Of a DNA stretch of 64,000 bases, positions 26,418-34,644 are shown piece by piece. Every line of letters starts with the position of its first letter. Positions within the stretch are counted from its first letter, which is position 1. The stretch spans positions 1,893,001 to 1,957,000 of the forward strand of contig NZ_AP024849.1 of assembly GCF_019977655.1 (NCBI RefSeq), in the 5' to 3' direction. Source of the DNA: Clostridium gelidum (GTDB lineage Bacteria; Bacillota; Clostridia; Clostridiales; Clostridiaceae). The translations under genes were made by a program, and so were the position numbers. The notes beneath the pieces are model-generated. The model was not told the DNA's origin, ran no database searches, and worked only from the letters and a program-made list of their open reading frames with translations.

Positions 26418-26837
26418 ATGAAGTCAAATGCAGATGTAATTTCAAAGGTTATAGATTTTATAGAAGAACATCTCACAGATGATTTGTATTTAGAAAAAAT
26501 AGCTGATAGTGCGTTTTATTCAAAGTATCATTTGCACCGAATGTTTGTTGATATTGTTGGTTGTACCTTACATCAGTATATCCAAAAAAGAAGACTTACT
26601 GAAGCTGCTTGGCAGCTTGTTTATACTGATAAATCAATTATTGATATATCATTAATTGCTGGTTATGAAACACAACAGTCTTTTACATTAGCATTTAAAA
26701 AATTATATGATAAATCACCTAAAGTATATAGAAAAAAGAAAGATTATCAATCTATTCAATTAAAATATGAAAACCGCAAAGTGGAGTATAGTTCTTATAC
26801 TAAATTGAATATGAGATGCGGGGGGAAAGCAGCATGA
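26418..26837 (+). CDS. AraC-type DNA-binding regulator, no effector domain
   Basis: 139 aa, ATG behind AAGGAG. Residues 8-108 form the two HTH motifs of AraC proteins (LYLEKIADSAFYSKYHLHRM, then IIDISLIAGYETQQSFTLAF and KLYDKSPKVYRK). Many relatives continue with a GyrI-like effector domain; this one stops after a short basic tail. Its TGA overlaps the ATG of the clpP-like gene (ATGA at 26834), so the two are translationally coupled. It may sense its signal through partner proteins or act by abundance alone. Confidence 0.85.
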   Translation: MKSNADVISKVIDFIEEHLTDDLYLEKIADSAFYSKYHLHRMFVDIVGCTLHQYIQKRRLTEAAWQLVYTDKSIIDISLIAGYETQQSFTLAFKKLYDKSPKVYRKKKDYQSIQLKYENRKVEYSSYTKLNMRCGGKAA

Positions 26838-27418
26838 GTTTAGTCCCATATGTAATTGAACAAACAAGTAGAGGCGAAAGAAGCTATGATATTTATTCCA
26901 AACTTTTAAAAGATAGAATTATCTTTTTTGGGGAAGAAGTAAATGACACAACTGCAAGTCTTATTGTAGCACAACTTCTGTTTTTGGAATCGGAAGATCC
27001 AGATAAGGATATCTATTTATACATCAATAGTCCTGGAGGTTCTGTAACTGCAGGGTTCGCTATATATGATACTATGAATTATATTAAATGTGATGTATCA
27101 ACTATTTGTATGGGTCTTGCAGCAAGTTTTGGATCTTTCTTACTTGCAGGAGGTGCAAAAGGCAAAAGGTTTGCACTTTCTAATGCTGAAATTATGATTC
27201 ATCAACCATCTGGTGGAGTAAAGGGGCAAGCTAGTGATATTAAAATTGCAGCTGAACACATTTTGAATAACAAAAGAAGGCTAAACAAGATTCTTGCAGA
27301 TAATACAGGAAAAACAATTGAAGAAATCGAAATAGATACCAATAGGGATAATTTTATGACTGCAGATGAGGCGAAGGAATATGGATTAATTGATGAAGTA
27401 ATGAATAATAGGGGATAG
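26834..27418 (+). CDS. clpP: ClpP-family serine protease (probable additional copy)
   Basis: 194 aa from the ATG at 26834. Complete ClpP fold with YINSPGGSVTAGFAIYDTM, catalytic Ser in GLAASFGSFLLAGG, His in AEIMIHQPSGG and Asp in the DTNRDNFM block. The start VPYVIEQTSRGERSYDIYSK is the normal mature N terminus, so no long propeptide. It is coupled to an AraC-type gene rather than to tig or clpX, which marks it as a secondary copy under its own control. It would still need a Clp ATPase made elsewhere. Confidence 0.92.
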   Translation: MSLVPYVIEQTSRGERSYDIYSKLLKDRIIFFGEEVNDTTASLIVAQLLFLESEDPDKDIYLYINSPGGSVTAGFAIYDTMNYIKCDVSTICMGLAASFGSFLLAGGAKGKRFALSNAEIMIHQPSGGVKGQASDIKIAAEHILNNKRRLNKILADNTGKTIEEIEIDTNRDNFMTADEAKEYGLIDEVMNNRG

Positions 27419-27445
27419 TAGGAAAAACATTCTTCAGATATAAAG

Positions 27446-27486
27446 AAAAACTACTTAATTATGTAAAAGATAATTAAGTAGTTTTT
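27446..27486. terminator. Bidirectional terminator between clpP and luxS
   Basis: Perfect 16-bp stem AAAAACTACTTAATTA/TAATTAAGTAGTTTTT (27446-27461 with 27471-27486) with A- and T-runs at its ends; serves both convergent genes. Confidence 0.92.
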
Positions 27487-27557
27487 GTCATATTAAATAA
27501 TGTTTTAAAACATTGATATATTATTTATTTTAATGTGCATTATTTTATTTCAGACGA

Positions 27558-28037
27558 TTAATCTGGATAAACTAAGTTTTTATCAGTTATGTGCAATAGA
27601 ACTTCAGTAAGAAATTTATTTGCTATATACTTAGCCATAGGGAGATTCATGTCTAAGTAATTTCCACAATCTTTAGCAGATGCCCCAGGGATATCTCCTT
27701 CATAGCTTGAAATAAATGTATATAGTTCTGTAATAAGATCAACTATATCCTTAGATTCATAATCACCACTTAAAATTAAATAAAAACCAGTTCTGCATCC
27801 CATAGGTCCAAAATAAACAGTCTTTGTGCCATAGTCTTTACTATTTCTTAAAAAAGTGGCAGCTAAATGTTCAAAAGCGTGAATTTCTGCAGTATTCATA
27901 ACAGGCTCATAATTTGGTCTAGTCATTCTAATATCAAAAGTTGTAAGAACTACTTCTCCAAATGTATCTTTTCTTGAAACATAAACACCTGGAAGTAATT
28001 CCAAATGATTAATTGTAAAACTTTGAATTTTTTCCAT
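27558..28037 (-). CDS. luxS: S-ribosylhomocysteine lyase LuxS
   Basis: 159 aa from the ATG at 28037 (AGGAG at 8 nt); a GTG at 28046 is too close to that site. Zinc ligands in HAFEHLAATFLRN (HxxEH) and the Cys of GPMGCRTGFYLI are present, and the catalytic Cys of the mature family lies in AKDCGNYLD. LuxS splits S-ribosylhomocysteine to homocysteine and the AI-2 precursor DPD, as part of SAM recycling. It stands alone; no pfs or metabolic partner adjoins it. Confidence 0.95.
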   Translation of the reverse strand: MEKIQSFTINHLELLPGVYVSRKDTFGEVVLTTFDIRMTRPNYEPVMNTAEIHAFEHLAATFLRNSKDYGTKTVYFGPMGCRTGFYLILSGDYESKDIVDLITELYTFISSYEGDIPGASAKDCGNYLDMNLPMAKYIANKFLTEVLLHITDKNLVYPD

Positions 28038-28327
28038 TATAATCACTCCTATCTAAATTAAAACAAATCAATATTTTATAATTATAGTAAATTTAATTTG
28101 TCCATGTATTCCTATGCATTTAATTTTATTCTAGCATTTATCTGATATATTAGCAATAAAATATGCACCTAACTGAAACATATATACTTTAGATATATAA
28201 ATATTTTGTTGTATTACAATTTTTGTATTTTAAGAGATGTTGTGGTTGTATTAAAATATATGTGATAGAATTACCGGAGAGAATATATTTTATGCAGTTC
28301 ATATTATGACAGAATAAGAGGGGTAAC

Positions 28328-29608
28328 ATGAGTCAGTTTGATGAATTATTATGGAAAAATGAAATAGAAACAAATAAAACAGTATCAAAATCAATGCGCA
28401 TTGTTTTGTATTTTTATTTTATAGCGGGATTTTTGAATTTAATTCATGTATTTGATACTGTACAGAATGTGATGATAATTATGAATGTTTTGCTTATAAT
28501 TCCTCTTTTACTGCCAACGATTTTGGTGGATATATTGCATATGAAAAAATTCGGGGTAAAGTATATAATACTTACTTGTGCTGTAATTGCTACAGGAATA
28601 TGTTATGCAATATTAACATTTCAAACAATTTTAATGTTTATTATTCCAACAATACTAGCTTCTTTGTATTTCAGAAAAAAACAGCTTATAGTTGTAATTG
28701 TTGAATCCGTTTGTAATATACTAATAGCACATTTATCTACTTGTTATTTTTTGATGCAACCATGGGTTGAACCATTTACTGGAATGAAGAATATAATGTT
28801 ATATGGTGCTTTTCCAAGGGTGCTTCAATATTTGTGTTGTGCAAGTTTATTTTATATATTATGTGATCGGACATCTAGACTTATGCTGCAATATCATAAA
28901 TCTATACGGGATAAAGAGGTTTTAAAGCTTCAAAAATCCATTAATTTGCATAAGATAAAGTATGATGAACGTGAGCAGATAAGCAGAGATATACACAATA
29001 GTGTTGGACATACAATAATGGCAGCTATTTTGAGTTTGGATGCGGCTGAAGTTGTTTATAATATAGATTCGGATAAAGCAATGGAGAAAATAAAATTTGC
29101 GAATATACGGATGCGTGAAAGTTTGGAATCCATTCGAAAGGCAGTACATGGAATCAATAGTGATATGGATGAGCATACAATAGAAGATATGATAAGTTTG
29201 ATAAATGCGAATGTTGATAAATTAAAAAAAGATTTTAATATTAAAATAAGAACAAAAATTGTTTATAGTGAACAGCAATTGAAGAAGTTTATTTTTAGTA
29301 TTAAGAAGATTGATTTTTGGATAGGAGCATTGCAGGAATTGGTGACAAATAGTATAAAACATGGAAATGCAACGGCTATTATTGTCATGATAAATATAGA
29401 TGGAAGCGATATACGTATGGTAGTTCAGGATAATGGAACAGGAATAGAAAATATGGAAAATCTTAATGGGTTATTAGCCTCTGGATTTGGAATAAGAAAA
29501 ATTAGGGATTATTTGATTTCCATAGGTGGAACATTAAATATAGAAAATCAAGAAGGAATGGTTGTAACATTAAAAATGCCAATAAAAGCAGGTGATAAAA
29601 GTGAATAA
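28328..29608 (+). CDS. Membrane sensor histidine kinase, DesK/NarX class (HisKA_3)
   Basis: 426 aa. About five to six membrane helices in residues 20-195 with almost no external loops, then a short coiled coil. HisKA_3 motif EREQISRDIHNSVGHTI (His near residue 223), and a HATPase with LVTNSIKHGNATAI, VQDNGTGI and GFGIRKIRDYL. The 3' end overlaps the regulator gene by 8 bp. This class senses membrane state, cell-wall damage or peptides; no transporter or target gene adjoins it to tell which. Confidence 0.9.
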   Translation: MSQFDELLWKNEIETNKTVSKSMRIVLYFYFIAGFLNLIHVFDTVQNVMIIMNVLLIIPLLLPTILVDILHMKKFGVKYIILTCAVIATGICYAILTFQTILMFIIPTILASLYFRKKQLIVVIVESVCNILIAHLSTCYFLMQPWVEPFTGMKNIMLYGAFPRVLQYLCCASLFYILCDRTSRLMLQYHKSIRDKEVLKLQKSINLHKIKYDEREQISRDIHNSVGHTIMAAILSLDAAEVVYNIDSDKAMEKIKFANIRMRESLESIRKAVHGINSDMDEHTIEDMISLINANVDKLKKDFNIKIRTKIVYSEQQLKKFIFSIKKIDFWIGALQELVTNSIKHGNATAIIVMINIDGSDIRMVVQDNGTGIENMENLNGLLASGFGIRKIRDYLISIGGTLNIENQEGMVVTLKMPIKAGDKSE

Positions 29609-30263
29609 GATTAGGATATTAATAGTGGATGATGAAATTCTTCTTTTAGAAAGTCTGGAGTTAATTTTATCTATGAATGAATCTTTTCAAATAGCTGGAG
29701 TGGCACATGATGGAAAAGAAGCATTAGATATTTTAGAGGAAAAAGAGGTAGATATAGCATTAGTCGATTTAAATATGGCAGGAATGTCTGGGCAGGAACT
29801 GATTTTGAAAATAAAAGATAAATATCCTGCTATGAAAATACTTATATTGACTACTTTTTATGATGAAGAAAATATTGTAAATGCGGTGCGACATGGAGCG
29901 GATGGATATTTATTAAAAGATGCGGGAACAAAAGTTATTGTTCAAGGAATTCTTAATGTAATGAATGGTCAAAGTATGATTGATAGTAAGGTAATGAAGG
30001 CCTTGGCAGATGTGATGTTGAAATGTTCCAATGTAACAACTAAGAAAGAGACAAATTCGAATTCAGAATTATTAAAAGATTTATCAAGCAGAGAAATTGA
30101 CGTTTGTCAGATGCTTTCTGAGGGCTATACCAATTCTCAAATAGCAGAATTTTTGTATATCTCAGAAGGAACGGTTAAAAACTATATCAGTGTTATTTAT
30201 GATAAAACAGGAATCAGGGATAGAACAGTATTAGCTTTAAAACTTGCAAAATTATTTGCATAG
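29601..30263 (+). CDS. NarL-family response regulator, partner of the preceding kinase
   Basis: 220 aa from the GTG at 29601 (AGGTGA upstream). Receiver: VDDEI, Asp in IALVDLNMAGM, Thr in ILTTFYDEE, Lys in GYLLKDAGT. LuxR-type HTH at the end: LSSREIDVCQMLSEGYTNSQ, YISEGTVKNYISVIYDKTGI. It is translationally coupled to the kinase. A terminator follows at 30311. Targets unknown; the exported proteins downstream are possible. Confidence 0.93.
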   Translation: MNKIRILIVDDEILLLESLELILSMNESFQIAGVAHDGKEALDILEEKEVDIALVDLNMAGMSGQELILKIKDKYPAMKILILTTFYDEENIVNAVRHGADGYLLKDAGTKVIVQGILNVMNGQSMIDSKVMKALADVMLKCSNVTTKKETNSNSELLKDLSSREIDVCQMLSEGYTNSQIAEFLYISEGTVKNYISVIYDKTGIRDRTVLALKLAKLFA

Positions 30264-30310
30264 GTATACTTAATTGTAATTTTTTAAAATACCATTAGCA
30301 GTTAAACATG

Positions 30311-30350
30311 ACCAGAGTCATATGTAATAATGACTCTGGTTACTTTTCTT
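30311..30350 (+). terminator. Terminator after the two-component pair
   Basis: Perfect stem ACCAGAGTCAT/ATGACTCTGGT (30311-30321 with 30330-30340) followed by T-rich sequence. Confidence 0.88.
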
Positions 30351-30531
30351 TATTTTACTTTTTAGATATGATATAGAAAATATCTAAGATGTGAGGAACG
30401 GAATATGAAAAGGCTATGTCACAACATATAGTTGAAAAATAAAACAAATAATTTTATATTCTTAAGATGAATATTTATCATTAATACTAATTGTAAATTA
30501 AGATGAAGTAAATATTAGGGGGGGATTAAAA

Positions 30532-31020
30532 TTGAAGGTACAAAATAAAAGTTTATTTTGTATATGTTTATTATTTTTAATAGGAACTATTATTATTTGT
30601 GGAGTAGTTTTTGCTAAAAATAATATATATAACAATAATGAGAAAATAGTTAAATACGATTACAGTTATAATTATACAAACAGAATAGGCGAAGGCAAAG
30701 ATTCTGATGATAAAATTGATATTAAATACAGTGGATTTTATGGAACTGATACAATTTGGACTTTAGAATCAAAGGAAGAAAGTGAAATTACATTCAATTA
30801 CGATTCAACAGTTAATAGTGGTGATTTTAAAGCAGTTTTGATTAATCCTCAAAAAGAAGTGAAAAATATATTAGAAGGAACAGAGCAAGGGAATAAAACA
30901 ATGAAATTAGCAAAAGGAAAGTATAAATTTAAACTTGTTGGCAGAAATGCAGAAGGAAAAATAAATATTTCTATTGGCGAGAATAAAAATGTTGAAATAT
31001 CTAAATCAACTAAGCACTAG
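30532..31020 (+). CDS. Exported or membrane-anchored small protein, copy 1 of a tandem pair
   Basis: 162 aa with a TTG start (GGGGGG upstream). One N-terminal hydrophobic helix (residues 7-29), then an external domain rich in Asp, Lys and Asn that ends with a beta-strand pattern (VNSGDFKAVLINPQKEVKNI, GNKTMKLAKGKYKFKLVGR). That last part recalls small beta-sandwich domains that bind ligands, but no family is recognised. It is clearly paralogous to the next gene (about 60% identical over the last 100 residues). Confidence 0.75.
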   Translation: MKVQNKSLFCICLLFLIGTIIICGVVFAKNNIYNNNEKIVKYDYSYNYTNRIGEGKDSDDKIDIKYSGFYGTDTIWTLESKEESEITFNYDSTVNSGDFKAVLINPQKEVKNILEGTEQGNKTMKLAKGKYKFKLVGRNAEGKINISIGENKNVEISKSTKH

Positions 31021-31081
31021 TAAGAATATTAAAACTTATAATAGCATTTTAAGTTGAAGAAAAATGAGAGGTTGATTAAAA

Positions 31082-31573
31082 TTGAAATTAAGAAATAAAG
31101 TTATATTGTTTATATATCTATTGGTGTTAATAGGAATTATTTTTGGTTATAGCACATGTGATGAGAGAAAAAATATTTATAACAATAATGATAAAATCGT
31201 ACAGGATTGGGATAGTTATAGTTATATGTATAACTCTAGAACATGGACTGGAAATTCTAGGGATAAAATTAATATTAAATATAGTAGTTTTTCTGGATAT
31301 GATACAATTTTTATTTTAGAATCAAAAGAAGATGGTGAAGTTACATTTAATTTTGATTCAATAGTTAATAGTGGTGATTTTAAAGCAGTTTTGATTAATC
31401 CCAAAAAAGAAATAGAAAATATATTAGAAGGAACGGAGCAGGGGAGTAAAACACTGAAATTAGAAAAAGGAAAGTATAGATTCAAGATTGTTGGAAGAAA
31501 TGCAAAGGGAGAAATAAACATTTCTATTAATAAAAATAACAATGTTGTCATAACAAATTTTGATCGGAATTAA
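31082..31573 (+). CDS. Exported or membrane-anchored small protein, copy 2 of a tandem pair
   Basis: 163 aa, again with a TTG start after GAGAGGTTGAT. N-terminal helix (7-22), a Cys near residue 26, and the same C-terminal domain as copy 1 (VNSGDFKAVLINPKKEIENI, KYRFKIVGRNAKGEINISI). Sequence has diverged mostly in residues 25-75. The duplicated pair with rare TTG starts suggests low, matched expression. Function unknown. Confidence 0.75.
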   Translation: MKLRNKVILFIYLLVLIGIIFGYSTCDERKNIYNNNDKIVQDWDSYSYMYNSRTWTGNSRDKINIKYSSFSGYDTIFILESKEDGEVTFNFDSIVNSGDFKAVLINPKKEIENILEGTEQGSKTLKLEKGKYRFKIVGRNAKGEINISINKNNNVVITNFDRN

Positions 31574-31646
31574 AATTCATACAGTGTTTGATTTAGCACA
31601 TTCATCAGCAGAGAAAATATCTAAGAGACAGGAAAGGTTAGATTTT

Positions 31647-33323
31647 ATGAAATGTATTTTTAAATCAGCACTAATATTAATAACAATAGTTTTATCCTTG
31701 TTTTTTAGCATAAGTAGTTTTACACTTCCAAAAGTTCAACCAGCAAATGTGCAAAAAGAAGAATTTTCTGCACAAAGGGCAATGGAATATGTTGAAAAAA
31801 TAGCAGTTAAACCTCATGAAATAGGTTCTTTAGAGCATGATAAAGTAAGAGATTACTTATTGACTGAACTTACAAACTTAGGATTAAAACCGGAAGTCCA
31901 AAAGGATTTTTCAGTAAATAATATAATGGGGGAAACTTTAAAGGGTAATATAGAAAATATATGTGCACGATTAAATGGGAATGGAGATAGTAAAGAAGCA
32001 ATACTAATGGTAGCTCATTATGATTCTACGAGTGGAGGACCTGGTGCAGCAGATGATGCTGCAGGAGTAGCAACACTTTTAGAGACAATTAGGGCGCTAA
32101 AGGAAAGTGCTCCACTTAAAAATGATGTTATTTTCTTAATTTCAGATGGTGAGGAAATGGGTCTTTTAGGAGCAAAATCATTTGTAGATAAAAATCCATT
32201 GTTAAAGGATTCAACAATGGTAATGAATTTTGAGGCAAGGGGCAATTCTGGTCCTGTTATTATGTTTGAAACAGGAAATAATAATGAGTGGTTTATGAAA
32301 GAATTTAAAAAGTCAATTTCAAATCCTGTAGCGTATTCATTTTTATATGAAATTTATAAGTACATGCCTAACAATACAGATTTTACTTTGTTTAAAAAAG
32401 CGGGAAAAGATGGATTCAATTTTGCTACATTAGAGGGGTATGAAACCTATCATAATTTTGATGATACAGGTTATAATTTAAATCAAAGAACTTTGCAACA
32501 TGAAGGCAATTATGCACTAAGTTTGGTAAAACACTTTGGAGATTTATCTTTAAATAATAAAGATAAAGGCACTTCAGTATATTTTACTATTGCAAAATCA
32601 GTGCTTGTAGAGTATTCATCAAACATTTCGATTCCATTAGGTATTTTCTCAGCGGTTTTATTTATAGTAGTTTTTATATATGGATTAAAAAAGAAAATAT
32701 TATCATTTAAAGGTACATTACAAGGATTTATACTAGAAGTTGGTACTATAGGGGTATCATCAGTAATAGGAATAATTATATATAAGATATTTGTATATTT
32801 TTGCTTAAATAATAAAAAGAACCTTAATTTTGATGATAGCAAATTGTTGGTAACTCATGGAGCTATATGGGTTATTGCTATAATTATATTAATAACTTTT
32901 ATCATGTATTGTTTTTATATGCTTATTAATAAAAAAGTGTCTTATGAAAATATGATTTTTGGATCTTTGTTGTTATGGAGTATTCTTACTGTAGTTTCAA
33001 GTTTTTTATTTAAATCAGCGAGCTATATGTTTCTTTGGCCTACTATTTGTATATTGGCAGGTTTTATGCTTCAGTTTGTATTTAAATCAGAAAGAAATGA
33101 AGCTTATGGATATTTATTTTTAATGATATTTACAATAGTATCTTGCATTTTAGTGTATATTCCAATTATGTATATACTATTTGAATGTATGGGGATACAG
33201 GTAGCCGGTATAATTGCAGGAGTAGCAACTATACCACTAAGTAGTATGATATTAAGTAGTAAATTATTTTTTGAGGGAAGGCATGAAGTTGATATATTAA
33301 GATTAAATTGGAAGAGGCTATAA
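31647..33323 (+). CDS. Membrane-bound M28-family zinc peptidase
   Basis: 558 aa from the ATG at 31647 (GGAAAGG upstream). N-terminal signal anchor, then an external M28 aminopeptidase domain (about 40-295) with zinc ligands in VAHYDSTSGGPGAADDAAG and ISDGEEMGLLGAKSF, and FEARGNSGP. The C-terminal 240 residues contain about seven to eight membrane helices. This plan (M28 plus polytopic tail) is like yeast Pff1/ER metallopeptidases and some bacterial relatives. It probably trims exported peptides at the cell surface. Cotranscription with the two small exported proteins is possible (gap 73 bp). Confidence 0.88.
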   Translation: MKCIFKSALILITIVLSLFFSISSFTLPKVQPANVQKEEFSAQRAMEYVEKIAVKPHEIGSLEHDKVRDYLLTELTNLGLKPEVQKDFSVNNIMGETLKGNIENICARLNGNGDSKEAILMVAHYDSTSGGPGAADDAAGVATLLETIRALKESAPLKNDVIFLISDGEEMGLLGAKSFVDKNPLLKDSTMVMNFEARGNSGPVIMFETGNNNEWFMKEFKKSISNPVAYSFLYEIYKYMPNNTDFTLFKKAGKDGFNFATLEGYETYHNFDDTGYNLNQRTLQHEGNYALSLVKHFGDLSLNNKDKGTSVYFTIAKSVLVEYSSNISIPLGIFSAVLFIVVFIYGLKKKILSFKGTLQGFILEVGTIGVSSVIGIIIYKIFVYFCLNNKKNLNFDDSKLLVTHGAIWVIAIIILITFIMYCFYMLINKKVSYENMIFGSLLLWSILTVVSSFLFKSASYMFLWPTICILAGFMLQFVFKSERNEAYGYLFLMIFTIVSCILVYIPIMYILFECMGIQVAGIIAGVATIPLSSMILSSKLFFEGRHEVDILRLNWKRL

Positions 33324-33370
33324 ACACTTTGTTTAAGTTGGTGAATAGACTAAGGATTTGAATAATTAAA

Positions 33371-33445
33371 GAGCGTGAGGACTGGTTACCGCTTCGCCTC
33401 CACCAATAAACCCACGAAAATCTAAATTTCATGGGTTTATTTTAG
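33371..33445 (+). terminator. Terminator, preceded by a short tmRNA-like 3' end
   Basis: Stem AATAAACCCA/TGGGTTTATT (33405-33414 with 33432-33441) with a short T-run. Just before it stands GGTTACCGCTTCGCCTCCACCA, which resembles the acceptor end of a tmRNA or tRNA (TTCG loop, CCTC, CCACCA). No tRNA- or tmRNA-like body is visible, so it might be an attachment-site remnant, or chance. Confidence 0.5.
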
Positions 33446-33689
33446 TTAATTTAGAAGATATTCATTTTAAATTATATATTCTTTGAATTTGCTACCTGTG
33501 TTTTTCTGAGTATAATATAGTATATATAAAAATAAACGGGTAAGGTAAATGATAGGATATTTGGATTAAGGATCATGTTTTAATATTAAAAGGATTATAA
33601 TTAGTATCGAAATGATAAGAGAGGTTAATGAAAAATATTATTAATACTGGATTGTGGATGAAGTAAAAATAATCAAGGGAGGAATGGAC

Positions 33690-34487
33690 ATGGGTACATT
33701 ATTAAATAGGTTATTAATAATTTTGAATAATGGAAAGGAAGATTCAACATATTATCATATAGCAAATATTTTATTATGTAATTTTGCTTCTATAAAAGAT
33801 ATGACAATATCAGAAGTTGCAGATTTGTGCTTTGTTTCAAAATCAACAATTTCTAAATTTACAAGACATATAGGATTTGATGATTTTTTAGAATTAAAGT
33901 TGGCATCTTCTTATAAAAGTAATAAACATTCAAATTATTTAAATTATAGTGATAATATTTTAAGTTATATGGAAAATCACACTAAAGAGGAATACATAGA
34001 TGTGATCATAGATGATTTAGAACTAGCTAAGTCTAGTATTGATGTGAATAAGATAGATGAATTAGTTGAAAACTTAATTAAATATGATAAGGTGGCAGCT
34101 TTTGGACTTTTATATTCAGAATCAGCAGCAATGGATTTGCAAGTAAAACTTGCGTATAATGAAAAATACATTATTACACATATAAATGATGTAGAACAAA
34201 ATGAGTTTATTAAGAATGCAGATAAAGACACATTAGTAATTATATTTACTAACTCAGGAGATTATATAAGAAAATACCAATTGATGGCGGGGAATGTTGA
34301 TAAAAATATTTTTAAACAAACTAAAGCTAAAATTGTTGTAATTACAGCTAATAAGGAAATGGAAAAGCATCCTTATGTAGATTTATGTATTACTTTTCAG
34401 CATGCATCTAGTGTGCAAACTCATTCAATATTGTTTCAAATAATTACTGATTTTATTGCAATTAGGTATAGAAAGAGAAAGAAGTGA
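33690..34487 (+). CDS. RpiR/MurR-family regulator of the beta-glucoside operon
   Basis: 265 aa from the ATG at 33690 (GGGAGG at 7 nt). N-terminal HTH_6 domain (MTISEVADLCFVSKSTISKF TRHIG split here) and a C-terminal SIS sugar-phosphate-binding domain (VAAFGLLYSESAAMDLQVKL, LVIIFTNSGDYIRKY). RpiR proteins bind phosphosugars. It lies directly upstream of the EIIBCA gene in the same direction, separated by a terminator and a promoter with a palindrome, so it most likely controls that operon. Confidence 0.9.
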   Translation: MGTLLNRLLIILNNGKEDSTYYHIANILLCNFASIKDMTISEVADLCFVSKSTISKFTRHIGFDDFLELKLASSYKSNKHSNYLNYSDNILSYMENHTKEEYIDVIIDDLELAKSSIDVNKIDELVENLIKYDKVAAFGLLYSESAAMDLQVKLAYNEKYIITHINDVEQNEFIKNADKDTLVIIFTNSGDYIRKYQLMAGNVDKNIFKQTKAKIVVITANKEMEKHPYVDLCITFQHASSVQTHSILFQIITDFIAIRYRKRKK

Positions 34488-34524
34488 GTGTGAGTAAAAC
34501 TTCAAATATACCACACTTTTTTTT
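34488..34524 (+). terminator. Terminator after the RpiR-type gene
   Basis: Short stem GTGTG/CACAC (34488-34492 with 34512-34516) followed by eight Ts. The stem is weak but the T-run is long. Confidence 0.6.
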
Positions 34525-34572
34525 ATTTGTCATAAAGTTTCTGAAAATCGAAATTAAAAGTTACAGTGATTG

Positions 34573-34613
34573 TAAATGCTATAATTGTATTACATCGATG
34601 TAAGCGATATCAA
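34573..34613 (+). promoter_or_regulatory. bgl promoter with palindromic operator and CcpA cre site
   Basis: Extended -10 TGCTATAAT (core 34580-34585). Just after the predicted start lie a perfect palindrome TTACATCGATGTAA (34590-34603) and ATGTAAGCGATATCAA (34598-34613), which fits the cre consensus WTGNAARCGNWWWCAW at every position. So the operon should be repressed by CcpA when glucose is present and by a specific regulator, probably the RpiR-type protein, at the palindrome. Overlap of the two sites is seen. Confidence 0.8.
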
Positions 34614-34644
34614 AAAATATTGTTATTAATAGGAGGAAAGAACT

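Noticed and set aside
33371..33405. Sequence resembling the 3' end of tmRNA or tRNA (TTCG ... CCACCA)
   Set aside because: No acceptor-stem partner, tag frame or tRNA body upstream, and no integrase nearby. Noted only as a possible attachment-site remnant under the terminator entry.
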